DNA of 31,357 nt from Symbiodinium natans (Eukaryota > Sar > Dinophyceae > Suessiales > Symbiodiniaceae): positions 132,501 to 163,857 of the forward strand of contig CAJNDS010000330.1 in NCBI GenBank assembly GCA_905221605.1, in the 5' to 3' direction. Position 1 is the stretch's first letter. Every line of letters starts with the position of its first letter. A program made the translations under genes and the position numbers. A model generated the notes under the pieces. The model was not told the origin of the DNA and did not search any database. It saw nothing but the letters and a program-made list of their open reading frames with translations. Below, one piece after another: positions 1-9,220 of the stretch.

Positions 1-1040
1 AGTTGAACACTAGCTTGATCCAGCCGTGAAGCAAATCTCCGAACCTTCCAGCGCACATGCATCCTCAGAGAATGTCCCACTTTCGAATCTATCTATTTCA
101 GCAGCAGTGCAGGGCTGTGACAGGGCCGCCACAATTGGTGGAAGTCGGGTTTCACATATTTTCGAAGTTCCGCTTCTATGGCAGGTGCGACTGAGTGCAT
201 CGGCCGGGCACCTACACGCCTGCGTTTACTTGTAGGCGCTGCAAATCGGTTGGTGAGTGTTACGTTCCTGGTGATAGCCCCCCGATTCCCTGATGTTCTC
301 CCCCGAAGAATATTAACAAGAGCGTGCTGCATCTTTCTTGCTGTCACCGGGATTCAGCCGGCTAGTTGTTTTCTGCGCAGGCCGTCGTGTGCGAGAGTTG
401 AAGCCAACCCCCCCTGCAGCTGCAGGTCATCGCGTTCAAGTTCCCAGTTAGAGCTCTGCTGCGTCACTTGTCCATAGTCGCTTCGTCATGGCCAGACGGA
501 CTGCTGGAAGAGTTGCTGAACATTCGCTCCACCAAAACGTGGGCCAGGACTCTTGGCCCCATGATTGAAGGCGTACGAATATGATAAATATAAATAAAGT
601 AAGAGGAAAATAATAATACAATAATAATAAAAACAAAAATAATATTATAGTAACATAATGATAATAATAGAAGTAGTGTAAGAAAGTAATAACATAATAG
701 TCTCATTGCTTGCATTCTGGCAGTCCTATGGTCCGTGTTACATTTGCTTCGTCGAGTCTGGCACACGCCGGCATGCATCAACTCCTCTTTTGCCCGAATG
801 TCAAGGAGAGTGAGGATAAAAAACCGTGTATTGAAAAGTAAAGAGAAGCGCCCCGAGATGATCATTCTGGGGTCCTCATTGTAAGGCGGCCCCTCTTCTT
901 CAGGGTACCCAAACTTAAACCTTGAGCCGCTCAATCAAGCTGCTGTAGAATTGGAGTGCGAAGACGGCAAGTGCGAAAAGAATGGAGTCGGACATGCCGA
1001 CCTGTCCCAGCCTGGCAGGAGCTCGTCAGTATCATTCAGT
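1..1040. other. no supported gene
   Basis: Open frames here overlap in several frames and on both strands, start at weak positions and show no recognisable domain. The stretch holds mixed-composition unique sequence plus one AT-rich trinucleotide block at 577-701. I see no RNA gene and no clear inverted-repeat element. Confidence 0.5.
577..701. repeat. AT-rich AATA/ATA low-complexity tract
   Basis: Irregular runs of AATAAT and ATA units with interspersed A tracts, clearly more AT-rich than the flanks. A low-complexity minus-strand frame (Tyr/Leu/Ile-rich) across it is an artefact of composition. Confidence 0.8.
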
Positions 1041-2316
1041 ATCAGCATGCAAGTAGGGTTTAGGGTTTGGGGTTTAGGTAGGCACAAGGGGGCTAGACAA
1101 TCCACCATTTTTTTTCAATGTACTTGAGGTCTCTGGTGCAGGACACCCTGTTTGCAGGAGCTGTCACCATCAGTGATACTGACGCTTGCTCAACGGTTTC
1201 CTTTGAGGCGTCCGGAGCTCCGGGGCTTGCCTGTAGGCTCGGCACCCTTTGTAGCCCGATTTGTACAAGAGCATGATTCCAAGCCGGTTCGTACTGAACC
1301 TGCAGAGTTGTCCGCGTGGCTACAGCTGTGCGTCCAGCTCATTGTATCGCTAGAGACTCCCAAAATGTCCGTCCGCCGCCGGCGCGACGTTGGGGCTTTG
1401 TAGTCTGGGCTGAAGAGATGCATGGCGCGAGACTCCGGCGGCTGGTTGTATGTGTCGTGGTCACCAAGCAGAAAGCCCCGATGCCTATGATTTGGCACAG
1501 TCTGTGCGCAAGGAAGAAGGCCGCTGAGGGGTTCAGGGCTCTCGGGCACGAATTTGCCAGCCTCCCCATCGCAGCCCGACACCCGAGTGACCAGAGCCTG
1601 AGTATGGCAGGCACTGGACGAGCTCGCCACTCACATCCGACAGCATGAGTCCCGTTGGCACCTCAAGCAATGAGAACTCCCCTTGTGGCAGCCTTGTTGC
1701 CTGGTTTAAGGCTGTGTAGGGCTCAGGTTATAGGGTTTTGGTTCCGGATCCGAAGTGCAAGGCCATAGTTGTACAAGGTTTCAGGTTGCATTTCACAGCA
1801 GGAACATCCCGGGAGTGAGGTGCTGGGGGACGGCCAAAGTCTGGTTACGGCTCCGCAGCCGCCCCGGCCTGAGAGGGCTGGCTGCGCGTACACACTTCCC
1901 ATCCCTCCCTCTCGCATTCCCTTCTCAGGTGGGTTTAGGGTTGAGGCACCAAATTTTTACGCCGCGAGGGAAGAGGGTGAGCAAGTTGAACGTCTTTGGG
2001 TGCCAAGGTATGTACATGGTCATCCTTGGTATCAAGGTTGTGTCAGCACTCACGCAAGACCAGGAAGTTCGTCATAAGTGATAGCTGCTACCTGCTAGCT
2101 TTCTAGAACCCTACCCTACAAGTTATATGGGTTTCTGTTTTATAGGGCATATATTAGGGGTCCTTATTCGGGTATCTAGGGGCTAAATTACGGTATGAGG
2201 GCAACAGATACAGAGGCCACCGGCCTTTATGACCTACAAGCCCTTTTCTTCACACTGTGACCGCCTTGCGGAAAGACTCCTCGGAGAGACTTGAGCACAC
2301 ATGCAATGTGGACGCA
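1041..2316. other. no supported gene; unique sequence with single telomeric motifs
   Basis: Isolated TTTAGGG-like words occur near 1057-1078 and 1715-1740. Several overlapping open frames (about 1152-1650 and 1755-2080, both strands) have no recognisable domain and mutually exclusive frames. They could be exon fragments of an unrecognised gene, but the sequence does not decide it. Confidence 0.45.
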
Positions 2317-2495
2317 GGGTTTAGGGTTTAGGGCTTAGGGTTTAAGGGCTTAGGGCTTAGGGCTTAGGGCTTTAGGGTTTAGGGTTTAGGGTTTAGGGTT
2401 TAGCGTTTAGCGTTTAGGGTTTAGGGTTTAGGGTTTAGGGTTTAGGGTTTAGGGTTTAGGGTTTAGGGTTTAGGGTTTAGGGTTTAGGGTTTAGG
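2317..2495 (+). repeat. interstitial telomere-type array (TTTAGGG)n, longest G-strand array
   Basis: About 179 bp of near-perfect TTTAGGG heptamers with a few variants (GCTTAGG and TTTAGCG types near the 5' part), then long perfect runs. It lies between unique sequence on both sides, so it is not a chromosome end. Confidence 0.97.
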
Positions 2496-2687
2496 TGGAT
2501 TTGACCTCGACCACCGGCCAAACTTGGCACAGCCCATCATGATCAACCTTTTTGGAGGTTTCCAAAATTAGGGGCACAATTTTTGCGTTCTTTTAGCGAG
2601 GGTGACAGTTCTTTGGGGTATATTGAGGGTACCCCTACATCGTGAAACGCCCAAATAGATCAACAAAATAGGCAAGGGTTCTTACCA

Positions 2688-2744
2688 CCCTGAACCCTAA
2701 ACCCTAAACCCTAAACCCTAAACCCTAAACCCTAAACCCTAAAC
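2688..2744 (-). repeat. interstitial telomere-type array (CCCTAAA)n
   Basis: About eight C-strand heptamers, mostly perfect. It faces the G-strand array at 2829 across about 84 bp of unique sequence, the first example in the window of a recurrent C-array / about 100 bp / G-array layout. Confidence 0.97.
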
Positions 2745-2828
2745 GTGAGTGCTAGACCACCTCGTGGCACCTGAGGCGAGAGCTCTGAAGATTCCGGGAC
2801 TTAAGGCCGGCAAGGTACGCACCTCTCG

Positions 2829-2934
2829 TTTGGGGTTTAGGGTTTAGGGTTTAGGGTTCAGGGTTCAGGGTTCAGGGTTTAGAGTTCAGGGCCTGGGGGG
2901 TTTATAGGGTTTAGGGTCGAGGTTTAGGGTTCAG
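2829..2934 (+). repeat. degenerate interstitial TTTAGGG array
   Basis: TTTAGGG units mixed with TTCAGGG and TTTGGGG variants and a short G-rich interruption near 2891-2900. It ends next to a solo right arm of TIR family A. Confidence 0.92.
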
Positions 2935-2944
2935 AATCCCCATT

Positions 2945-2976
2945 AAGGCCTGTTAGTATAAGGGGCAACATCCGAA
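2945..2976. mobile_element. TIR family A, solo right arm
   Basis: The words CTGTTAGTATAAGGGG and AACATCCG match the right ends of the complete family A copies at 8336-8440 and 12653-12749. No left arm is visible; a telomere-type array sits where the body should be. This resembles the copy at 8821-8957, which contains a telomeric array inside the element. Confidence 0.6.
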
Positions 2977-3851
2977 GACTCCAACCTCATTTGATTCTCA
3001 TGTGTGTTTCTCATTGTGCTTATGATTGTGTTCTCATCGTTTTCATGTTGTTTTTTATTTGCTTGTCAGTTGTGTTTCATTCTTCTTGTCAACCCTGGCA
3101 TCCGCATTTCATGTTCATCTCGTTTTGCTTCTCGGTTTCATTGTTTCTGGGTTTCTTAAAGCGAACAGACGGTGATATCTTAAACGTAGGTATTTCACTA
3201 TGTCACCTTTTTACCCCCCAAATGCTTAAATGCTTATGGTAGGAACCGGCCAAGGTTCTTCCCTGGGTGAGTACAACTCAAACAAGTAGGTGCCCTGAAC
3301 AACCCGCAACGCTAGTTGCGCTGAGATTAAGCCAGAGAGCTAGTCAGTGCCTTTGAATGTCGTGCAGATCGTCCTCGCTGAAGGTACCGGGCTGTTCCCA
3401 AAAGCTTCTAGAAAAGCATTGCAACGAGTCCTAAGAACCGCGAGGTATACCAGCGACTCTATCTCGACTTCTACGATCGCCAGGACTCGGCGCTTTCACC
3501 ATGCGGTTTTTTTGGCTATGCCGCCACTGCTGCGCGTCGCGAGATGGCTTGCAGGCAGTTTGCTGCGCCGGTGTGCAATGTTGCCCATCGTGCCATCAAC
3601 TATCATGTGGGGAATTCTTGGGATGATTATGTATTCCACACCAGTTGCAGAGTTTGGTGCGTTTTTGTATGTTATCTGCATCATGTTTGTGCGTCGGCGC
3701 TCGCAGCATGGCATGCTCCTGCCAAGAATCGTGAAGGCGCACGAAGAGGTTCAGAGTCTGAGGTGTATGTGTATACACACACATATACGTATGTGTCAAA
3801 GTCATGAGGCACAAGAATCTTAACTCTCCGCTTTCGGTCGTCACATCCGCC
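2977..3851. other. no firmly supported gene; T-rich stretch and one unrecognised open frame
   Basis: 2990-3240 is T-rich and gives a Phe/Cys/Leu-rich frame typical of noncoding sequence. 3347-3823 is open for 158 codons on the plus strand with a hydrophobic stretch, but it ends in CA/TA low-complexity translation, overlaps the next gene's 5' region and matches nothing I know. A short TATACACAC tract lies at 3770-3792. Confidence 0.4.
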
Positions 3852-4481
3852 ATGGGCACTGGCGGCTTGGTGGTCTTCCGGAGCCAGATCGGAGGCAAAA
3901 CCGAGGTCTACCTCAAAGTGAAGTTCCATGCTGACGGCGATTATTTCAGCTTGGGATTTAAGTTGGCCAGATTTCTGTCAGGCGTAGTTTTTACCAACGG
4001 GCTGTCTGGCTTGGATTCCTTGGAAGGCCCACTGCTGAATCCAGATCTGGCAGGTTTTTTCCCACCAGAGCGAGTGGAAGAGGTGAAGCGCCACCAACTT
4101 GAGAAGTTGAAAAATCACAAGACAGTCTGTAACGGTTTCGACTGCTTGGTGGCTCAGTTTGTCTCCCAATTCAAGCATGGCCCTGGTGGCCTGTACATTC
4201 TTCCCTTGTCAGCCCCTTTGGAATGTGAGTTTGTGTATGTCGTGGACTACGACTATGGCTCCGAATCGTCGGCCTTCAACCTCACCACCTGGCAGGGCAA
4301 AGGAGAGGAGATGAAAAATCTGACCCTCGCAGCCTTCCGCAGCCTTTGCAACTACGTGCTTCCCGAGGACCCGCAGCCTGAGGCGAAGCCTTTGAAGAAG
4401 CAGCGGGTGGAGTCACCGTCCCGTGGAGACGGTCAAAGTGGCAGCTGCTCCTTCGAAAGCGTGGATGGAACTGGAGGATGA
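3852..4481 (+). CDS. uncharacterised protein with MGTxGL N-terminus
   Basis: A 209-residue intronless ORF. I chose the ATG at 3852 because it has a strong eukaryotic context (GCCATGG) and because the protein then starts MGTGGLVVFR. From memory, this resembles a widespread family of uncharacterised proteins beginning MGTRGL followed by a beta strand and a GK motif; the resemblance is untested. Residues 20-150 mix beta strands and helices (SLGFKLARFLSG near residue 38; VYVVDYDYGSESSAF near residue 130). The tail from about residue 170 is charged and Ser/Gly-rich and contains PLKKQRVESPSR, a possible nuclear localisation signal. No signal peptide or membrane helix is seen. The codon use looks coding and the two opposite-strand frames here are shadows. 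Function is unknown. It is the only compact single-exon gene in the window, which in dinoflagellates can indicate a retroposed or single-exon copy. Confidence 0.75.
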   Translation: MGTGGLVVFRSQIGGKTEVYLKVKFHADGDYFSLGFKLARFLSGVVFTNGLSGLDSLEGPLLNPDLAGFFPPERVEEVKRHQLEKLKNHKTVCNGFDCLVAQFVSQFKHGPGGLYILPLSAPLECEFVYVVDYDYGSESSAFNLTTWQGKGEEMKNLTLAAFRSLCNYVLPEDPQPEAKPLKKQRVESPSRGDGQSGSCSFESVDGTGG

Positions 4482-4547
4482 TTCTGCTATGGGCCCTTTG
4501 ACTTGAGTCGTCTGGAGGCCCTGAAAAATTGATGCGCAACGAGGGGT

Positions 4548-4563
4548 GGGGGGGGGGGGGGGG
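4548..4563 (+). repeat. poly-G run (16 G)
   Basis: Uninterrupted G homopolymer, preceded by GAGGGGT. Runs of this kind recur at 5666-5683 (interrupted), 15507-15519, and as poly-C at 12036-12052, 27894-27913 and 30833-30852. Confidence 0.95.
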
Positions 4564-4990
4564 CCAAGGTGCGGGTATAGCTTCGGGCGCAGGATTCTGA
4601 ATGATGTTGCGCATGTGTTCAACCACCTGGTTGGGATGAAGACCGTATCGAATCCTTGTTCAGACCCAAGAGTTTTTCACTTGAATAGTGGCTTTGCTGG
4701 TGTGTCGGACATCATCGTCACCTAGGATATGTTGCGCATGTTCCAGGGGTATTCGGGGTCTGTGAATCTGCACTCTCAGCTCGTTGTGGTGGGTTTGTCG
4801 TGTCCAGCCATATCATATTCTAGCCAAAATTTCAGCTTGGTTTTTCACGGACTGAGTTTTTTGCGAGTTCCCCTGAGCGCACTATCGGAAGTTGGTTTGT
4901 GGGGTTTGTGATTCACTCAGTCGATGTCCACGTCTGTCCGCATTCACTTTGAAGAAGGCAATACCTAGAACCAAAGCGGGCGCATCCTCA

Positions 4991-5125
4991 CTAATGTCGG
5001 GGTAGTTTCATGTTACCTTGATTGGGGAACCCTTATATGTGCACATACCCCCTTTAAGAGCCCATACTTCAGAACGCTGAAGGAAGGTAAGGGACCATAT
5101 GAAAGGACCATATAACTTCCCTTAG
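4991..5125. mobile_element. TIR family E element, degenerate copy
   Basis: The left arm contains GGGTAGTTTCATG. The right arm, ending CCCTTAG, is its imperfect complement and carries a short internal duplication (GGACCATAT twice). The interior shares CTTTAAG and GCCCATAC-type words with the intact copy at 17319-17471. The boundaries are approximate. Confidence 0.6.
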
Positions 5126-5164
5126 AAAGGATTTTGAAGCCAACGAACTTGACTTGAGAGAACG

Positions 5165-5380
5165 GTCTCAACCCTAAGCCCAAACCCTAAAACCCTAAAA
5201 CCCTAAACCCCTCACCCAGTGACGGCGGCCATCTAGAAAGCTAGCCTTCGCCTTCTTCCGTTCCTTTTTTTGCAGGAGCGGAAGCGTGCCCTCCAAGAAA
5301 GCGTACAGCAAGCGCGGGAGAACGAGGACCGCAACTCTGAAACTGACCGTTTGAGGGTTTAGGGGGTGTAGGGTTGAGGG
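5165..5380. repeat. short telomere-type C array, spacer, G motif
   Basis: Degenerate CCCTAAA units at about 5167-5212, then about 140 bp of unique sequence rich in coding-like words, then isolated TTTAGGG-like units near 5353-5376. This is a weak member of the C-array / spacer / G-array layout. Confidence 0.6.
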
Positions 5381-5387
5381 ACCTGAA

Positions 5388-5459
5388 CCCCCCCCAACTT
5401 CTCTTTAACAAAGGTGGCTTATATACCCGACTATGATGGTTGAAGGGTAGTTGGGGGGT
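5388..5459. repeat. short inverted-repeat element
   Basis: Arms ACCCCCCCCCAACTTC (left) and the complement of AGTTGGGGGGT (right) enclose about 50 bp. Low complexity in the arms limits confidence that this is a mobile element rather than chance. Confidence 0.4.
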
Positions 5460-5577
5460 GCTGGGAGTTTAGGGTTTCGGGTTCAACGCTGGACTCAATT
5501 CTTTGATGGTGGGGTGGATGAGTTCGATTGGTTCTTGTCTCGGACCGAGAGTCGACCCTTGTTCCCTTTGTTTTGGG

Positions 5578-5629
5578 AAACCCTAAACCCTAAACCCTAA
5601 ACCCTAAACCCTAAACCCTAAACCCTAAA
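5578..5629 (-). repeat. interstitial telomere-type array (CCCTAAA)n
   Basis: Seven near-perfect C-strand heptamers between unique sequence. Confidence 0.97.
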
Positions 5630-5630
5630 T

Positions 5631-5715
5631 TAGGTTCCCTTGTAAGCCCCTTTAAAACCAAACGGGGGGGTGGGGGGGGGGGGCACCTTTTTGTTGCTCC
5701 TAGGTTGCTCTTGGG
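5631..5715. mobile_element. TIR family G-like element with poly-G interior
   Basis: The left end TAGGTTCCCTTG and the right part GGCACCTTTTTGTTGCTCC plus TAGGTTGCTCTTGGG match the right arms of family G copies (GGGCACCCTTTTT, CCTAGGTT). An interrupted poly-G run occupies the middle. Arms are degenerate and boundaries approximate. Confidence 0.45.
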
Positions 5716-6867
5716 TCCAGTTGTAGTTAATAGATGCCCATGGTACTCTTCTTGCAGATTGGGAAAGGATGCCACATACATCTCATGTTTTAAATGTCAG
5801 TTAAAGAAGGATGTTCTGTTTCATTCCTATAGGATTTTGGGTCATCGAAAGCAGAAGGGAGTCTCGCATGCTGGCAGCTCAGAATCTTGCCCCTGATGAC
5901 CTCTGTAGAACACGCAACCCTAAACCCTGAACCCTAAACCCTAAACCACTCCAACTCCTCTATGGTACCGTGCAATATGTTCCAGCAAGTCTCAACCTGG
6001 ACATCCCCGATGTCTGCCAAAGGTGTTGGACATTTTCAAGTCACAACATCCTTGGCCAGAAGCTGAGCGAGTTCAGAGAATGGGCTTGAGTTTTAGGATT
6101 TAGGGTTTTGGGGAGTTTTTAGGGTTTAGGGTAGAAGTTTTTGTGATTTGGGGCTGAGGGTCTGAATGCTGGACTCTGCTCCATCACCGTATCGGGGCAA
6201 GCACGCCTTCTTCTCGGCTTTTTGAGTCAGTCGTCCGGTTTCTACTCCCGTTGTAGTTATTCTGCCGCGCCGGGCAGTCCGCCACCTGAACACTGACCCA
6301 ACAAGTGTCTTATGGTATCAAGTGGAGCATGGAAAGACATGTTCCAGGATGTTCCGCCGGCCGTGCGATGGGTTTTGCAGTGTAGTATGTGTTAAACCCT
6401 AAACCCAAAGCCCTAAACCCTACACCCTCCAAACCTTGAATGCCAACCTCGTTTCCAAGCCCTGTTCTCGTCCCTTTCCAGGTTGAATGCGCTGTCGAAG
6501 CAGAGCGTCAGTACCTGAGCACCCCAAAAAACCCCAAACCCTATAAAGCCAAAACCCTACAAACCCCAAAACCCAACAACTCCCATCCTGGGGTCATTGC
6601 CAGAATGTACCAGAAAACAAACGGGCACCACGAGTTTTGGGCTTGAGGTTGCAGAGCTCAGCTAGGGTTGAGGGGCTTAGGGTTGGGGAACTTCATTCAT
6701 GACCCTACATTAAGGTGGTGGAGTGTGAATATAGACCTATGGACACTCACTCCTATAAGGAAATTGTGTGAGGATTTCTGCAGGCTTCCACTCCTCATCT
6801 TCGCATTTAGCACCGAAAATAAAGCTCAAAATGTGTATTTCCCACAAGCAGGGGAGCCGCTAATATA
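5716..6867. other. no supported gene
   Basis: Unique sequence with scattered single or double telomeric motifs (5917-5946, 6088-6135, 6393-6423, 6520-6580, 6661-6690). Short open frames have no recognisable domain. A pyrimidine-rich CCCTTTCCAG at about 6472-6481 could be a 3' splice site but no exon can be validated. Confidence 0.4.
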
Positions 6868-6953
6868 CCCTGAACCCTAAACCCTAAACCCTAAACCCTA
6901 AACCCTAAACCCTAAACCCTAAACCCTAAACCCTAAACCCTAAACCCTAAACC
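6868..6953 (-). repeat. interstitial telomere-type array (CCCTAAA)n
   Basis: About twelve consecutive near-perfect C-strand heptamers. It faces the G array at 7063 across 109 bp. Confidence 0.98.
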
Positions 6954-7062
6954 GCGAAATAGTATGATCCTTATTCTCGGCAGCCCCCAAAAAGAGGTAC
7001 CCCTGTTTTCGGAAACCCCAGATGCAAAACGTGTGTGGTGCCCTTCAGAGGTTCCCTTGACA

Positions 7063-7149
7063 GGTTTAGGGTTGAAGGTTTAGGGTTTAGGGTTTAGGGT
7101 TTAGGGTTTAGGGTTTAGGGTTTAGGGTTTAGGGTTTAGGGTTTAGGGA
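7063..7149 (+). repeat. interstitial telomere-type array (TTTAGGG)n
   Basis: About twelve G-strand heptamers after one imperfect unit. The unique 109 bp before it ends CTTGACAG directly against GTTTAGGG, and it also holds CTCGGCAG at about 6978-6985, so the spacer has both potential splice signals. Confidence 0.97.
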
Positions 7150-7605
7150 TTCCCGAGTAGCCCCACTCAGCGAAGTCCTTGACGAGGACAGCAATGAGCA
7201 GCGCTCTGATAAGGCCAACGCTAATGATACGCAGAAAGCTTCGCAATCATGAATCACCCAGGTCCCATTTAGGGTCTTAGGGCTTAGGGTTTGCCATGTT
7301 TGGTATGTTCTTTTCCGAGGAAGTGTTCTCTTTCCTGTCCGCCTACACGGAAGGACGTTTGTGTGGGCAAAATTGGCACATAGTAGGGGTACCTTGTTGG
7401 GGGGTCCCTTTTATGAGGGAATCCTACTATGTGGGGTCGATTTTACGGGGTCCCCTTTTTTCGGAAAACCCCGTGTGCGTTTAAGAGATGCCGTGAAGCG
7501 CTCTGAACGTTTGAGTTCTTGGGTGCCCCTTTAATGGGAGATCGATGACCCGGAGTAGGCGCTTATTTCCTTTCTCTAGGGGTGGGGCTCCCGTATAAGC
7601 CCCTG
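7150..7605. other. no supported gene; short palindrome
   Basis: Unique sequence. At 7377-7433 an 11-bp perfect inverted repeat (CACATAGTAGG and its complement) encloses 35 bp, a small MITE-like structure. The open frame at 7296-7484 runs through this palindrome and is not credible. Confidence 0.55.
7377..7433. repeat. 57-bp perfect-arm inverted repeat
   Basis: The left arm CACATAGTAGG is the exact complement of CCTACTATGTG at the right end. GTCCC-rich interior words also occur in other TIR elements of the window. No clear target duplication. Confidence 0.6.
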
Positions 7606-7710
7606 GGTCTAGAGGTTCATGGGGAGTTATAAGTAAGGCATCTGTAAATATACCTGGCTATAACCTGACTTAGGGTACTTTATAACTCACTTCTTCTAAA
7701 CTACCCTAAA
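7606..7710. mobile_element. TIR family F element, degenerate copy
   Basis: The left arm AGAGGTTCATGGGGAG followed by TTATAAGTAAGG matches the copy at 23065-23184 (GGAGGTTCATGGGTAG, TTATAAATGGG). The right side keeps ACTTTATAACT but has diverged. Boundaries are approximate. Confidence 0.5.
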
Positions 7711-7732
7711 CCCCTGAACCTTCTCGGACCAC

Positions 7733-8006
7733 CCTAAACCCTAAACTCTAAACCCTAAACCTCCAAGTAGACATGTGACAGAAACCCCCAAGCAGTTGTG
7801 CAGGACTTTCCAGTGAGGATGAGAAGGTCGAGGCAAGGTCTCCGCAAGCCAGGGTTTAGGGTTTAGGGTTTGGGGTTTGGGGTTTGGGGTTTAGGGTTTA
7901 GGGTTTAGGGTTCAGAGCACTTGCTTGTTTAGGGATTGCGGTTCAGGGTTTAGGGATTAGGGTTTAGGGTTTTGGGTTTTGGGTTTAGCGTTTAGGGTTG
8001 AGGGTT
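7733..8006. repeat. telomere-type C array, 88-bp spacer, degenerate G arrays
   Basis: C-strand units at 7733-7763, unique sequence to 7851, G-strand units at 7852-7915, then a further degenerate G-strand stretch at about 7935-8006 with TTTGGGG and TTTAGCG variants. Confidence 0.9.
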
Positions 8007-8335
8007 TGTCTAGGATTCTTGGTCACCCAGTCGTTCCCTTTTGTTTTTTGAGATCCTGTGTTCCCTGATAGTAGGAACCGACTTCTCAGTGTAACATGGT
8101 TACTGGTCTTCCAAGGATGTTTGGGGTTCCTCCTGGGCTTGTGGTTTGGGGCTCTATGTCCTCTTGTTTTTCTTTTTTTTGGAAGGGGGTGTGCTATACT
8201 ACAAATCTTGACATTTAGGGCCCCCCAAAACTTCTGGAACTTATACACGTCAACCCGAGCTATAGACCGTAAACTAAACCTCCTGCAAACCAGCCAAGCC
8301 CCAAATCCTAAAACCCTAAGCTTTGGCCCTAAACC

Positions 8336-8440
8336 TTGGGATACTCCCCCTTATACTAACAGTCCTTTTTTTTTGAGATTCTAATAAGAGGGTACTACAA
8401 TCCCTACTAAGGACTGTTCGTATAAGGGGGAGCATCCCAG
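8336..8440. mobile_element. TIR family A element with perfect 8-bp target duplication
   Basis: The left arm TTGGGATACTCCCCCTTATA and the right arm ending TATAAGGGGGAGCATCCCAG are imperfect complements (about 30 bp per arm, continuing through AACAGTCCTT/AAGGACTGTT). The element is flanked on both sides by the identical octamer CCTAAACC (8328-8335 and 8441-8448), itself a telomere-type word. No coding capacity, so it is a non-autonomous MITE. An 8-bp duplication is typical of hAT-like transposases among others; the arms do not identify the superfamily. Confidence 0.88.
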
Positions 8441-8533
8441 CCTAAACCCCTGTTTCTGACCGGGGATTTGGTCCGAGGCGAGCGAACTTTGGCGAACCCA
8501 TGCGGAGGTGACGCTGGTGGAGGGCTAGTCTTA

Positions 8534-8631
8534 CTGTTGGTTGGCAGGGAATGAGGGAATTAGGGCCCTATATATACCCCGTAAGGGATGATATAGGGTA
8601 CCTCATTCCCCCATTCCCTGCTAACCAACAG
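8534..8631. mobile_element. TIR family B element (98 bp)
   Basis: The arms CTGTTGGTTGGCAGGGAATG (left) and the complement of CATTCCCTGCTAACCAACAG (right) match at all but one or two positions over 27 bp, enclosing GGGCCCTATATATACCCC and similar sequence. No unambiguous target duplication was found. No coding capacity. Confidence 0.82.
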
Positions 8632-8683
8632 AGGGGCTGTAGGGCTGCAAGCGGCATAAAATGGCGTTTAGATGAGAGCTTAA

Positions 8684-8720
8684 ACCCTAAACCCTAAACC
8701 CTAAACCCTAAACCCTAAAC
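8684..8720 (-). repeat. interstitial telomere-type array (CCCTAAA)n
   Basis: About five near-perfect C-strand heptamers, followed 127 bp later by a G array that lies inside the TIR element at 8821-8957. Confidence 0.95.
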
Positions 8721-8820
8721 TCTAGGGTTTTTGGGGTTACGGGCTCCGCGCCTTTTACGGCCAGGTCCCGGTGACAGCCATGGGGATGGTGCCGAATTTC
8801 CCATGTGAGGGGGTTATAAG

Positions 8821-8957
8821 TTGGGATGTTCCCCCGAATTACTAAGAGTTTAGGGTTTAGGGTGTAGGATTTAGGGTTTGGGGTTTAGGGTTTAGGGTCC
8901 TTGCTAGTGTTTCTAGGAACCCCCTATTGCAATCCCCATAAGGGGGGAACATCGCAA
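8821..8957. mobile_element. TIR family A element containing a telomere-type array
   Basis: The left arm TTGGGATGTTCCCCC and right arm GGGGGAACATCGCAA complement each other with one mismatch. The flanks GTTATAAG (8813-8820) and GTTATGAG (8958-8965) agree at 7 of 8 positions, as expected of an aged 8-bp target duplication. About 50 bp of TTTAGGG-type repeats (8848-8898) lie between the arms, where intact copies have unrelated unique sequence. So the telomeric tract was gained inside the element or carried by it. Confidence 0.8.
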
Positions 8958-9183
8958 GTTATGAGGGTGCGGCTGCATGGACTTTCACTGAGCAGGGTTG
9001 AAAGCAGAGTGTCGGGCGAATTCCTTCGCAGGAGTTAAGAGATGTAAGACACGAACACATAGCGGAGAGTAATAATCCAAATATAAGATTTCCGGTACTT
9101 GCAGGTGATAAAGTCGATGGTGCCACCTCCAAGTTCTGAGATTGCAGAAAAGATATGAAGGGGACCATGATTTAGGAAAACTG

Positions 9184-9220
9184 CCCCTAAACCCTAAACC
9201 CTACACCCTAAACCCTAAAC
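9184..9220 (-). repeat. short interstitial CCCTAAA array
   Basis: Five C-strand units with one CCCTACA variant, directly upstream of the exon-like island at 9221-9332. Confidence 0.93.

Larger units (their letters stand above)
4482..5164. other. intergenic sequence 3' of the MGTxGL gene
   Basis: Contains a poly-G run (4548-4563), a 60-codon open frame at 4729-4911 with no recognisable content, and a degenerate TIR family E element at 4991-5125. No gene can be supported. Confidence 0.5.

Noticed and set aside
464-934. 156-codon minus-strand frame
   Set aside because: Its middle is translation of an AT trinucleotide tract (Leu/Tyr/Phe runs); no domain and no splice context.
2317-2495. Chromosome end
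   Set aside because: Arrays occur in both orientations throughout with unique DNA on both sides, so they are interstitial.
3347-3823. 158-codon plus-strand frame before the MGTxGL gene
   Set aside because: It ends in translated CA/TA microsatellite, overlaps the neighbouring gene's leader and has no recognisable domain; a real exon in the region cannot be excluded.
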